This document shows positions 55,409 to 64,000 of a stretch of 64,000 bases of DNA, piece after piece; within the stretch, counting starts at the first letter, position 1, and each line of letters begins with the position of its first letter. Made by a program: the position numbers and the translations under genes. The DNA lies in contig CP053160.1 of the NCBI GenBank assembly GCA_014607495.2, positions 6,262,001 to 6,326,000 of the forward strand, given 5' to 3'. This DNA comes from Carposina sasakii (Eukaryota; Arthropoda; Insecta; Lepidoptera; Carposinidae). Under the pieces are notes generated by a model, which worked only from the letters and a program-made list of their open reading frames with translations, searched no databases and was not told the origin of the DNA.

Positions 55409-58400
55409 CTAAAAAATACGATAAATTAAAACGCTTAAGTCAGAAAATAGATTTTAAAGCTTATTGAGTACCTACCTAGATATACTCGTATAGGTAGTTC
55501 CTTTAGAATCCACTAGTAAGCACTGTCGATTTCGTGTGGACTGCAGACAAAAACATAACGTCGAAATTTTCCACAAAAATATTTTAATGTAATAATTTCA
55601 ACACTGCACCTCAGAGTAAAATACCATTTCCACTCCCCTATGGATATTATGTTTATCAAAGAAGATATTATCATCTGTGTTCAGTTAGGGGAGTCTATGT
55701 TCAGTTGTGGGAAGCCTATGTTCAGCAGTGGACAATTGAACATAATGGTGGGATTAATAGCTGAAATGATAATATTTACTCACTTATCTCGCATATATAG
55801 CGCGAATTCCAAATAATCGTATCCTTTAGGCAGGACCACTGTAGTGACCGTCGCCAGCCTATCTTCAGGTTTGGGCACCAAAAACTTCAATGACATCTGC
55901 TCTATACGTTTCTCGAAATGCTTGGCAGTGGCTTCGTGACGAGCCCAAGCTTTGGGCAAAGTTTCCTTTATGACCTCTTGGAGACAGCATCGAAGAGCAT
56001 AGATGAGGGGAGGGGATAACGTGTGGTGATAGCTGCGAAGGAGTAATCCAATTAATAATTTGAAGGTGGAAAATAATTTCATTTATTGTAACTTAACCAC
56101 GGCTTTGTGTTCTCTCCTGCAATTCCTGTATTGCAAGATGCTACGAGTATAGCTAGATGTGATACCGAACCGTGAGCGAAAACGTACCAGCGAACGAAAG
56201 GTATTCAAGTTTTAATTTTATTATACAAGATGTTTTTGATAGCCAGGCAAATATTGATATCCTGACTTCAGACCATGAAAACCAGTGAACATTTTCGCAG
56301 GAAAATTCTAAAATTTCCCGAATTTTATAAGAAAAAAAAAAACGAAAATTCATTTAATTAGACCTTAGATAATGCCTTAAAAAATTTGACCAATAGATAA
56401 TTTAAGTTTTTTTGTTTTGTTTAAATAACTGATCAACCCTACTGCAGCGTCACAAGTGATCCAAAAAACAGCAATGTATCACAAAATAACCAATAAGCTC
56501 ATTTAACCAGTCACAGGATCGCCCAATACAATTGGCGCGGAAAGCAAACATTACGGATATTTAAATTTAAAATGCATTTCCTGCAAGTATTAATACTGTC
56601 CTATAACGCAAAACAATGGTACTTGTTCAGTATTTGCCTGGCTGTATCACACACCCTGTATTTATTTAAATTCAAAGATTGCCATATAACTTACGCTTTT
56701 GTGTTACCGTAACAGTTCCACTGCGCTGCTAATAGCTTAGCGTCAAAGTAAAACGGAGGTTCGTGTTTTCTCGAGTTTATTTTTACTCTGAAATAAAATA
56801 AAATAAATAAATAGGAATTTTAACGATACTGGGGTTTAAATATTGTATAATAGTCTCAGTGTAAATTTTTATTTCAAGGCTTCTAAAGTGAATCTTATTT
56901 CGTTTAAGCTAACATATGACATTTTAATTGGAGAAAGCGCATTGCTTTGAACTATAAAGCAATTAACTATAAATTCATATTTGTTTTCATAGATTTCTAA
57001 ATAGCAAAACCTAGCAGCACTGATTTTCTGCCTACTGTTTAAATACAAATTTTGTACTCACTCAGCTCGATCACTGAACGCAACCGGTGTGATTCCGGCA
57101 GGACCACTGAACGCTTTCTGAGTGGACGTATACACGGCGTCCACGCCCCATGCGTCCATGAAAAACGGTATAGCTACTAGAGATACCACCGTATCTACTA
57201 TAAGAAGAGCGCCGTATCTGTAAAATAATATAAACGACAAATATGACTATTTAGCCTTGGTATCCTTTTGTACTTAAGTAATTATAGAATAATTAGACTA
57301 CGAGTATAATACATATTTACTAATGGATCCCACAGTCAAACGGCGCAAGCAGTTTTGTGGGACGTTGTAGCTAGTTTTAAGATTTTGTAATTGAAAGAAA
57401 GAAAGAAATAATTATATCCTACTAATATTATAAATGTGAAAGTTTGTGATGTAGGATGTATGTCTATATGTTGCTCTTTCACGCAAAAACTACCGAATAG
57501 ATTTTGATGAAACTTCACAATAATAATAGCTTACATATCAGAATAACACAACAACGGCTACAATTCATTCCACTAGTAAAAAATAAATATATTATACATG
57601 CGGCTATTTTCCCATAATGGGGTAGTCTGAAACTGCAAGATCACAAAATAGATTCTACATAAATGTTTAGCAGGGCCGTTATGTGTACATATTTATTTAT
57701 TTATACATTTCCTAAGCATTACAGCTTGCGCCAACGCCATATTCCAACTTCTCATAAGAAAAAAGTTACGATTAACAATACGAGCACTAGTGACTTCTAG
57801 ACTTCTGAAAGATTATCAGCTACGTAGGTAATGCTCATTTGAACTTTCAGAAGTTCCGTTTCAAAAATTTCGCAGTTGCCGCACTTCCTGGCATGCTAAT
57901 AGCAGCCTCCTTGCAGATGCAATTAAAAGACTTTTCAACTTGAAAGTATTCAGCGTAAAGGCATGTTTCCATGTAAGTTCTAGTGGAACTATACAGGGTA
58001 AAGGGGTATATTAAGCTAAATGCCACGAAATTAGCCACTATACAAAGCATCTATTACATGTTTAATTTTGTATTTTTTTTTAATTTTAAATTTTTATCGT
58101 AATTTAATAAATTTACATAAAATCTTTAAAAATAAACGTTTTTGATTTCATGTCTCAAATATAGATAGGATTCTATATTAATTTCTAGCATACTCTTGAA
58201 TTCGGCTTTATTCAAGAGTTCCAATATGTCTCGTCGTCATCAGCCTATTGCTGGACGTAGGCCTCCCCCAGTGTACGCCACATGGCTCGATCTCCCGTTT
58301 TGCCATCCAATCACTACCAGCCGTCCTCTTTAAGTCATCAGTCCATCTGGCCGGAGAGCGCCCAACGCTACGCTTGCCGAGGCGCGGTCTCCATTCGATT

Positions 58401-60477
58401 CATGTACCAATAGACATTCCAATATGTCTATTATTATTTAATGAAGCGTAATACGTGCTTAAGACATAGTCATCTCGTAGTTCTAAAAGTTAATATACCT
58501 ATTACTTTAAATCACTAAAAAGTAAATTAACAGATAAGATTGCAAACAAACTCTAACAAACTCCAGGTAGACAATTCCTTAGCGGAAGTAAAAAGCCAAG
58601 TCAGGAGTAAAAGAGACAGTGAATGTGATTAAATTGTTCGGTTCCCTGTCGATAGAAATCGGTTAGTTTTTCAGAGAACTACTTTGCAATTTGTAAAAAA
58701 TTACCTCTCCGTATTGGAGAAAAAGTAGTTGGTTACTACGTGATTTTTCTTCACTGCAGTGCAAACTATTATGTCAATTTTAGAATCTGAAGCCTAAGAC
58801 AAAGTAACATTATATGTGTCTCGTTCGAATCGATAGAGGTTCGTTACCGACACGTTTGCTCCAATAGGACGCCTTGATTTGCGCGCGTTCGTAGGTCACG
58901 TGATGAATTCGAACCGCTATTGGTGTGAGTGCTGCGATGAAGACGTCGATGCCATACGATTTACATTCTCTAAGCATCCAGGTTTCCCGCGTGGTGCCGG
59001 CAGAGTAGAGTTTGCACCACCCTATGCATGCCCGTGGGTATCGTACGAGGCGATTAAAGGTTTTGGTGGTGGATGGAAGGATGGTGGGCAGCAGTGCCTC
59101 TCGTTCTGACAAAATAGTCCAAAAATCAGACTGCGGTCACCAACCCGCCTGCTCAGCGTGGTGACTGAGCAAAAACCCCCATGGCAGTGCCCTCGGGGAG
59201 GCCTACGTCCAGCAGTGAACTGCAATAGGCTGAAAAAGAAGAAGCATCCAGATAGATACAAACTTACTTATGACAAAGATCTCCAAGTCCTTCCAGATTT
59301 TGCACGGTGCCCGTAGATGAGTCCCCATATGTAATAAATAGGGCTGTTGGTCTATCTCTTTTCAAATCGGCTTCTAATTCAGCCAAGGTAAATGAGGTGT
59401 TCATAGGTATTTTGTGCACTTTTGTTTTGATACCTGAAAATATCAATTTGTTCAAGTATATACTCATTACTCCCATATTCATCACATCATTCGTTCAAAC
59501 CTTTGGACTATATTACACTTACCATATCTAGTGGCCATACTTAGAGCTCGTTCATCCCAAATACCCCTGGAAGCGATCAGCAAAGTATCCTCAGGTCCTA
59601 GCAGGTTTGAGATCACGCTCTCCATACCAGTGTGCCCGGAACCACTGATTGGAAACACCAGCTTACTGTTAGTTTGGAAGGCGTATTTGAGCCCATTTCG
59701 AATGTCATCTACTACCTAAAAGCAAGGATATTCCATAAAAATCTTTATGGAAAAAGACAGCTGACAGAAGAGCAGAGAGAGAGAGAAAAAAGTGGACCAG
59801 TCTTCTTATTTAATTTTACGTCAATTCGATTATGGTAATAGTTTTTTCTGTTAGGCTTGTCATTATTATGTTTGTAGCTTTTGCATCAAAATATGGTTCA
59901 TACATTTTTTAAAATCACGTATTTGCACTTCTAGTTACTGGGGTCAAGCGCAAGTCTAAATCGTCAGTTCCAAAGTATTATTTTGTAGCATAAAGCCAGC
60001 TTCTATTAGTTTAAATTTCTTTAAATAAATGCATTTTAAATTATTTCACAATCTCTAGAACATAATCTAAAGGCACATAAATAAACTATTTATACATACC
60101 TACTACTATGTTACACACAGTCAACATGCTGGTCAGGCGGGTTGATGATTTTCATATTACGGGAGGCCCGCCCCCTTATTACCTAACTAGCAAAAGCAAA
60201 GCGATATCAAAAATTGTACAAAAATCGCTGATTGCTTGTCAAATTCGTATTACGGGGCGGTATTATTCCATTTTGCCGGCACCACACGGTATACTACTAT
60301 GTTACAAATATAGAATGGCTTACTAACTTGGAAGTATTCAGGACACATTGGCGATATAATGGGCTTGGTCATCGCCTCGTTGACAGAAGGCCATAAGTTG
60401 CTTGGCCCTGGACCGCATAGCAGAGATTCAGCTATCACACGGTCCTTGATCACCGGCGCAGGTACTGTCAGAGACAT
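55255..60477 (-). CDS. Agxt: alanine-glyoxylate / serine-pyruvate aminotransferase (AGXT/Spat family), 7 exons
   Basis: A class V PLP-dependent aminotransferase. Family members transfer the amino group of alanine or serine to glyoxylate or pyruvate, and some insect relatives act on 3-hydroxykynurenine. The exons in transcript order are 60328-60477, 59523-59715, 59268-59433, 57062-57217, 56695-56787, 55784-56032 and 55255-55408; phases join to 386 residues (mammalian AGXT has 392). Landmarks are LLCGPGPSN (about 19-27), SGSGHTG (74-80), GIWDERA, GDSSTG (about 151-156), Asp178 in IVDTV, the PLP-binding Lys204 in STQKAF, YHHT (254-257) and Arg354 in LRIG. The C-terminus is KKSSL, at best a weak PTS1-like end. 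A splice acceptor 14 bases before the ATG implies an upstream 5' UTR exon. Whether it is AGT or HKT cannot be told from this. Confidence 0.93.
55515..55575 (+). repeat. non-LTR 3' end, short fragment in aminotransferase intron 6
   Basis: TCGATTTCGTGTGGACTGCA then AACGTCGAAATTTTCC; a fragment of the 28.0-kb type. Confidence 0.5.
55784..56032 (-). CDS. Agxt: Agxt-family exon 6
   Basis: The acceptor is CTTCGCAG and the donor GTGAGT; phase 2 in, phase 2 out. It encodes YHHTLSPPLIYALR, ERLATVTTV-like sequence (EDRLATVTTVVLPKGYDY) and ends FALYMRD. Confidence 0.92.
56224..56660. mobile_element. MITE family B, copy in aminotransferase intron 5
   Basis: It has the same AGCCAGGCAAATATTGATA left end, CAAAAAACAGCAATG, GGATCGCCCAATACAA and CACACCCTGTA right end as the 33.0-kb copy. 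It fills most of a 662-base intron. Confidence 0.85.
56695..56787 (-). CDS. Agxt: Agxt-family exon 5
   Basis: The acceptor is TATTTCAG and the donor GTAAGT; phase 2 in, phase 2 out. It encodes VKINSRKHEPPFYFDAKLL and WNCYG. It is too short for a simple ORF scan but fits the family alignment and joins both neighbours in frame. Confidence 0.9.
57062..57217 (-). CDS. Agxt: Agxt-family exon 4 (catalytic lysine)
   Basis: The acceptor is TTTTACAG and the donor GTGAGT; phase 2 in, phase 2 out. It encodes LLIVDTVVSLVAIPF and YTSTQKAFSGPAG, with the Schiff-base lysine at residue 204 and the PLP-nitrogen aspartate at 178. Confidence 0.93.
57405..57545 (-). repeat. non-LTR 3' end, fragment in aminotransferase intron 3
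   Basis: CCTACTAATATTATAAATGTGAAAGTTTGT then GCTCTTTCACGCAAAAACTACC; the terminal part of the same family, reversed. Confidence 0.6.
57994..58195. mobile_element. MITE family A, decayed copy in aminotransferase intron 3
   Basis: TACAGGGTAAAGGGGTAT, then TTAAGCTAAATGCC and a degraded centre with AAATAAACGTTTTTGATTTC. Confidence 0.6.
58235..58410 (+). repeat. LINE-type 3' fragment in aminotransferase intron 3
   Basis: CAGCCTATTGCTGGACGTAGGCCTCCCCCA is followed by TCATCAGTCCATCTGGCCGGAG and CGGTCTCCATTCGAT, a familiar lepidopteran LINE tail. There is no second full copy here. Confidence 0.5.
58793..58935. repeat. inverted-repeat element E, partial copy
   Basis: CCTAAGACAAAGTAAC, then GCTCCAATAGGACGCC and GTCACGTGATGAATTCGAAC as in the 54.8-kb copy. 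The right end is missing, near a non-LTR fragment. It lies in aminotransferase intron 3. Confidence 0.55.
58960..59240 (-). repeat. dispersed LINE-type repeat F, reverse copy in aminotransferase intron 3
   Basis: The reverse complement of most of 30845-31110. It begins GGTGCCGGCAGAGTAGAGTT and ends CAGTGAACTGCAATAGGCTG. It ends about 30 bases before the intron-side edge of exon 3. Confidence 0.7.
59268..59433 (-). CDS. Agxt: Agxt-family exon 3
   Basis: The acceptor is TATTTTCAG and the donor GTAAGT; phase 1 in, phase 2 out. It carries ITYGDSSTGTVQNLEGLG. Human AGXT has a histidine where this has Tyr before GDSSTG. The preceding intron is only 89 bases. Confidence 0.92.
59523..59715 (-). CDS. 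Agxt: Agxt-family exon 2
   Basis: The acceptor is CTTTTAG and the donor GTAAGT; phase 0 in, phase 1 out. It encodes VVDDIRNGLKYAFQTNSK, SGSGHTGMES and SRGIWDERALSMATRY, part of the PLP site. Confidence 0.93.
60328..60477 (-). CDS. Agxt: Agxt-family exon 1 (start codon)
   Basis: It begins MSLTVPAPVIKDR, contains LLCGPGPSN and ends PEYFQ before the donor GTTAGT; 50 codons in phase 0. A polypyrimidine tract and CAG immediately upstream (exon edge at 60491) show the ATG lies near the start of an internal exon. Confidence 0.92.
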
Positions 60478-60948
60478 TTTTGGGTAGGTATCTGAAAAAA
60501 AAATGTTGTCAATGATATTCAGCAGTAGCAGCAGTTGACTGTCATTATTCATACATCCTCGTACGTCGTTCCAGGTTCATCTAGCTGAAATGCATTTGAT
60601 AAAGGTATACATTTTTTGGACAAAAAATTTCCATCCAAAAAGGTTTGTCGCAACTGACGGATTAACGTACAGCCTACTTCTGATCTTGGAGCCGGGAGAC
60701 CTGTATCTTGGTGGGTTTGTTATTTGTATGATACACACCTAAGATTATTTCCGTTGTAGGTAAGTAAAAACAAAAGATGGTCTAACTGTGACGGAAATTC
60801 TTCTAGAATATCACTGACACACTCTGAAGCCGCCTTTTGACTATCGGATGTAATATTACATCTGGACATATCAAAATTTATTGCTCCTATACATTTTGTA
60901 CTAGACCATTTTCACTGAAATATGAAACCAACAATATAATATCACATG

Positions 60949-61015
60949 ATATAATATTATTATAATATTATCATATAATATTATTATAATATTATCATAT
61001 AATATTATTATATCG
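60949..61015. repeat. AT-only tandem repeat, 24-bp unit, about 2.7 copies
   Basis: The unit ATATAATATTATTATAATATTATC is repeated. It is composed of TAATATTA-type palindromes and lies upstream of the aminotransferase. Confidence 0.85.
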
Positions 61016-62757
61016 TAAACTCACGTTATTTTCGTTGTTATTGTGCAATATCAATATTAACTCAGATGATTTCACTCAATACTCGTCTAAACTACTAGAT
61101 ATACAAATATGAACTGCTTACTGCCCATGTTAGGTTCTAAAAGATAACTTTGAATTTGAACTCTCTGATATACCTATATCATATTATGGTTATAATTAGT
61201 TGACTTCTGATAAAGATATTTACATTCTCAGATGTAGACGAATGAACTGCCCATCGTGTTAGTAACCATGATTTATTACAAAATGTTATTTTGTTTTAGT
61301 TTTGTTGTACTTTGTGGATGTATCGCAGAAAAGTTACTTAAACTATCTAGCAAGATTGCAAGGATTGCTAAGATAACTAATATCATGTTATGTGGGTGCT
61401 TTTATTATGGAACCTGGAATCGCTGAGAAAAAGCCAGCTGTTTTACACATTCAGTTTAGTAGGTATTAAAAATACTCATGCTGAGCCTTCAAAAAATTTT
61501 GTTCAACATATTATTAGTAGACATAATAACTTATATATTCATTTGTCCACTTGTAATAATTTAGTTTGTCAGCCCTTAATTTAATATTAAGCGTAACTTC
61601 TTACTTTACATTAAATATTAGTTTTAACATCGCATTTTGTAGTCGCTTGTTAGGTCCCCCGGAATTTTCTTTAATCATTTTCCAAATGGCACACTCGATT
61701 CCAAAAGGCAACATCTATTTCTCCATTTAGGTACTATTTCTATGGTAAAAGCTGCGGTCGTGTCTACATATAATTCGACTATTTGCAGGAGAACTCATTA
61801 GGTACGAGTACATCCTAATTCCCGAGACTATTTGCATTTATATGTTTATTCCGGCATCACGTAGATAAAAGATGAAAAATATACATTTTTTAAAATCTAG
61901 CCATTAATAAAAAGTATTTTATATGAGCGTCATTTATGCACAATTTGCACACCCTATGCATGCAGATTCACCCGGCGTGAAAATATCGTTCCAGTGACCG
62001 ATATTCCGTGAAGTTTCGCCTCCGGAATCGGGTTAATGTTTAGATTTAGTGCTAATAGGGTGGTTGTAAATTCGGTACAATGTTTGGCGCTATCCGATGG
62101 CACATTTGGCAACTGAACGCTTCGCCGCGGGCTTCCGAAGCTTGCCAGACTCATATACGCTGCTATCACTGGTCCCGGTTAACCAATTGTTTTTATATAC
62201 GTGTCCCAGTGTGGTTTAATGCCACTTTAAGTTTTAATGGTGCGTTTTGTAACGCGGTCATGAAAGTGAGCTTTTTTCGACTGGTACAGTTGCAGATTAG
62301 GTTTTTGTATTGAAAGAGATGTTGCCAAGTTTTTGTCGAGATTAAAATCTGCGGCCAGTTTTTTTTAGATACGTATTTAATATAAGGGTACATTTTCATT
62401 TTAGTGAAACGTTAATTGTGAGATATTCTTTATAACCCTGCGGTTGTGGCTACAGCCTTTTCGGGAACACAGCTGTGTAGGTATTATGTATGTTTATTGT
62501 GGATACAAAGCTATTCTTCAGTATACAAGCATGTTTTATTTAAAAAAATATCAAATCATGCATTTAATTTTTAAATTCATCCCCACATGAAACTTGAAAG
62601 TGAAGAAAGCTCGTACAAAATCCAGTATCAAAATAAACACACTAGATGGAAACTCGATCTACTAGGAATTGCAAACTCTGTAGCACGATGGAGACGTGTG
62701 TAGATCGAGCTAGCTCTATGGAGCAATAACGAGAGGAGGTGGCCTAACAACGTCTGT

Positions 62758-62816
62758 TACCATGCATAAATGTCAGTAAATGTAGATTATACCATGCATA
62801 AATGTCAGTAAATGTA
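62758..62816. repeat. 32-bp tandem duplication
   Basis: TACCATGCATAAATGTCAGT plus AAATGTA occurs at 62758-62784 and 62790-62816. Confidence 0.9.
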
Positions 62817-62829
62817 TATATGCGCTGCG

Positions 62830-63045
62830 TACAGGATGTAATGGACAAAATGCTATAAAAATAACCCACGAAGAACCCATTTTGAAACTCAACATCAAAT
62901 GTTTATATCAAGATTGTATAAAAACTCCATAATATGTAATTTCTAGTCTCAAATTTTGTGGACAGGTTCCCTAATATCATAGCTTCGATTATTACTATAG
63001 CTGTACTCCGCTTAATATAACCTACCCCTTTTATTATACTGACTA
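62830..63045. mobile_element. MITE family A, decayed copy
   Basis: It starts TACAGGATGTAATGG. Internal CTCAAATTTTGTGGACAGGTTC matches the family; the right end is eroded. Confidence 0.6.
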
Positions 63046-63254
63046 TCGCATCTCCTTATTATCATTCCTCTATGGCTGGCGCGATGCTGCGACAAATTGA
63101 TTGGATACGATGTCGGGAGCACTGTCCCTGAGGAGATAGTGCAAATAGTGCCATGTATACTTACTATGATACACGTATACATAAATTACAATGCGAAATA
63201 CGTTATTTTACATGCATATAAAATTGCACTTCGAAATGAGCCAAAAATTTTATT

Positions 63255-63525
63255 TTATCTAGTGCAAGTCCTCGACTCCGTCCGCGTAGACTGCAGATTA
63301 AAAAACAAAATGACGACACTTTCCGGGAAAAAATATTTTTCCTATATAAAAAGTACGAACTATATATTATAAATATATTATTATAAATATAGTAGGAGCT
63401 CTTAATTTATTGCTTTCTCAGGCTCTAGACTACCTGTATACCAAATATAAATCGTTTCATTAGGTTTGGCATAAAGCGACAAGCAGACAGCGTTACTTTC
63501 GTATTTATAAATTAGTAAGAGTTCT
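63255..63525 (+). repeat. non-LTR 3' end, diverged copy
   Basis: CTCGACTCCGTCCGCGTAGACTGCAG at the left, GACACTTTCCGGG, then GTTACTTTCGTATTTATAAA at the right. Confidence 0.6.
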
Positions 63526-64000
63526 GATAATTTTGAAAGAACGATGAGGTTAGGTAGACACAGTACCTGTAGTTTGAAATTTTTCTTCAAATATTTTACC
63601 TCCACAAAAATCTCTGTATTTTAGTATAAATACACAATAAACAAATCACTTAATTCACCGGATGGAAACTTATGTATGAGCGTTGAACCTAATCTATTCG
63701 CAAATAAAGTCCTTTTGAACTGACACTACTGTCACACTAGAATACTACGGTGGTGTCCGTGATCCTGGATTAAAAACTACTTTATGGCATATTCAGAAAC
63801 CATATGTAATAAAATATTACAATTTTTTACCAAGTCACTTACACAAAGTTAATAAAATAACTTTTTCATATAAGATAAGGTGGATGGAATATTCTGATTC
63901 TAATAAATCTAGATCATAGTCCTGAGGCAAAACTCACTAACCATTATCACTTCAATCCTATATATAAGGAAAGGTTTATTTTAAGCAAAATGCTATTATT

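Larger units (their letters stand above)
60500..64000. other. 5' flank of the aminotransferase
   Basis: A 5' UTR exon and promoter are expected here but cannot be placed. It holds an AT tandem repeat, a tandem duplication, a decayed MITE A and a non-LTR end. The last about 35 bases (TTTATTTTAAGCAAAATGCTA) may begin another family A copy. Confidence 0.45.

Noticed and set aside
59264..59485. separate small gene starting MMNMGVMSIYLN
   Set aside because: It is aminotransferase exon 3 read back through its intron.
60478..60552. upstream in-frame ATG for the aminotransferase
   Set aside because: The extra sequence runs through a polypyrimidine tract and splice acceptor, so it is intron.

Overview
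This is a eukaryotic, insect-type window. The dispersed repeats look lepidopteran (moth or butterfly): tRNA-derived SINEs, TA-flanked inverted-repeat elements, non-LTR 3' ends and a DIRS retroelement. The identification rests on the pattern of genes and repeats, not on a database search.

Two host genes are supported exon by exon. On the + strand lies most of short gastrulation (sog, the insect chordin): fifteen coding exons from 5774 to 51854. They encode VWC1, four CHRD repeats and VWC2-4, and end at a stop codon at 51852-51854. The exon or exons for the N-terminus (signal/anchor) are not in the window. All splice phases join without a stop, giving about 886 residues. VWC1 is separated from the rest by a 37-kb intron (6373-43375). 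On the - strand, convergent with sog, is a complete seven-exon class V aminotransferase of the alanine-glyoxylate/serine-pyruvate (AGXT/Spat) family: start codon at 60475-60477, stop codon at 55255-55257, 386 residues.

The large sog intron holds the most structured mobile element: a DIRS1-like tyrosine-recombinase retroelement in reverse orientation (about 15241-20186). It has inverted terminal repeats and an internal complementary region. Its gag is split by an intron made largely of four 115-bp tandem repeats. Its polymerase is damaged (RT core deletion, frameshift, in-frame stop), but the tyrosine recombinase frame is open. Its terminal repeats are still almost identical.

Other repeats: a 260-bp inverted-repeat MITE family (six copies, one carrying a nested fold-back element with a 14-bp target duplication); a second MITE family (33.0 and 56.2 kb), one copy of which sits inside a longer element whose sister copy at 47.6-48.5 kb lacks it; a hAT-like MITE with a perfect 8-bp duplication; three kinds of tRNA-derived SINE; and non-LTR 3' ends on both strands. 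Three repeats crowd sog splice sites or lie close to its exons. CpG-richer blocks at about 3.2-3.7, 10.0-10.2 and 36.5-37.4 kb are candidate regulatory DNA. The rest is AT-rich sequence in which I recognise nothing.
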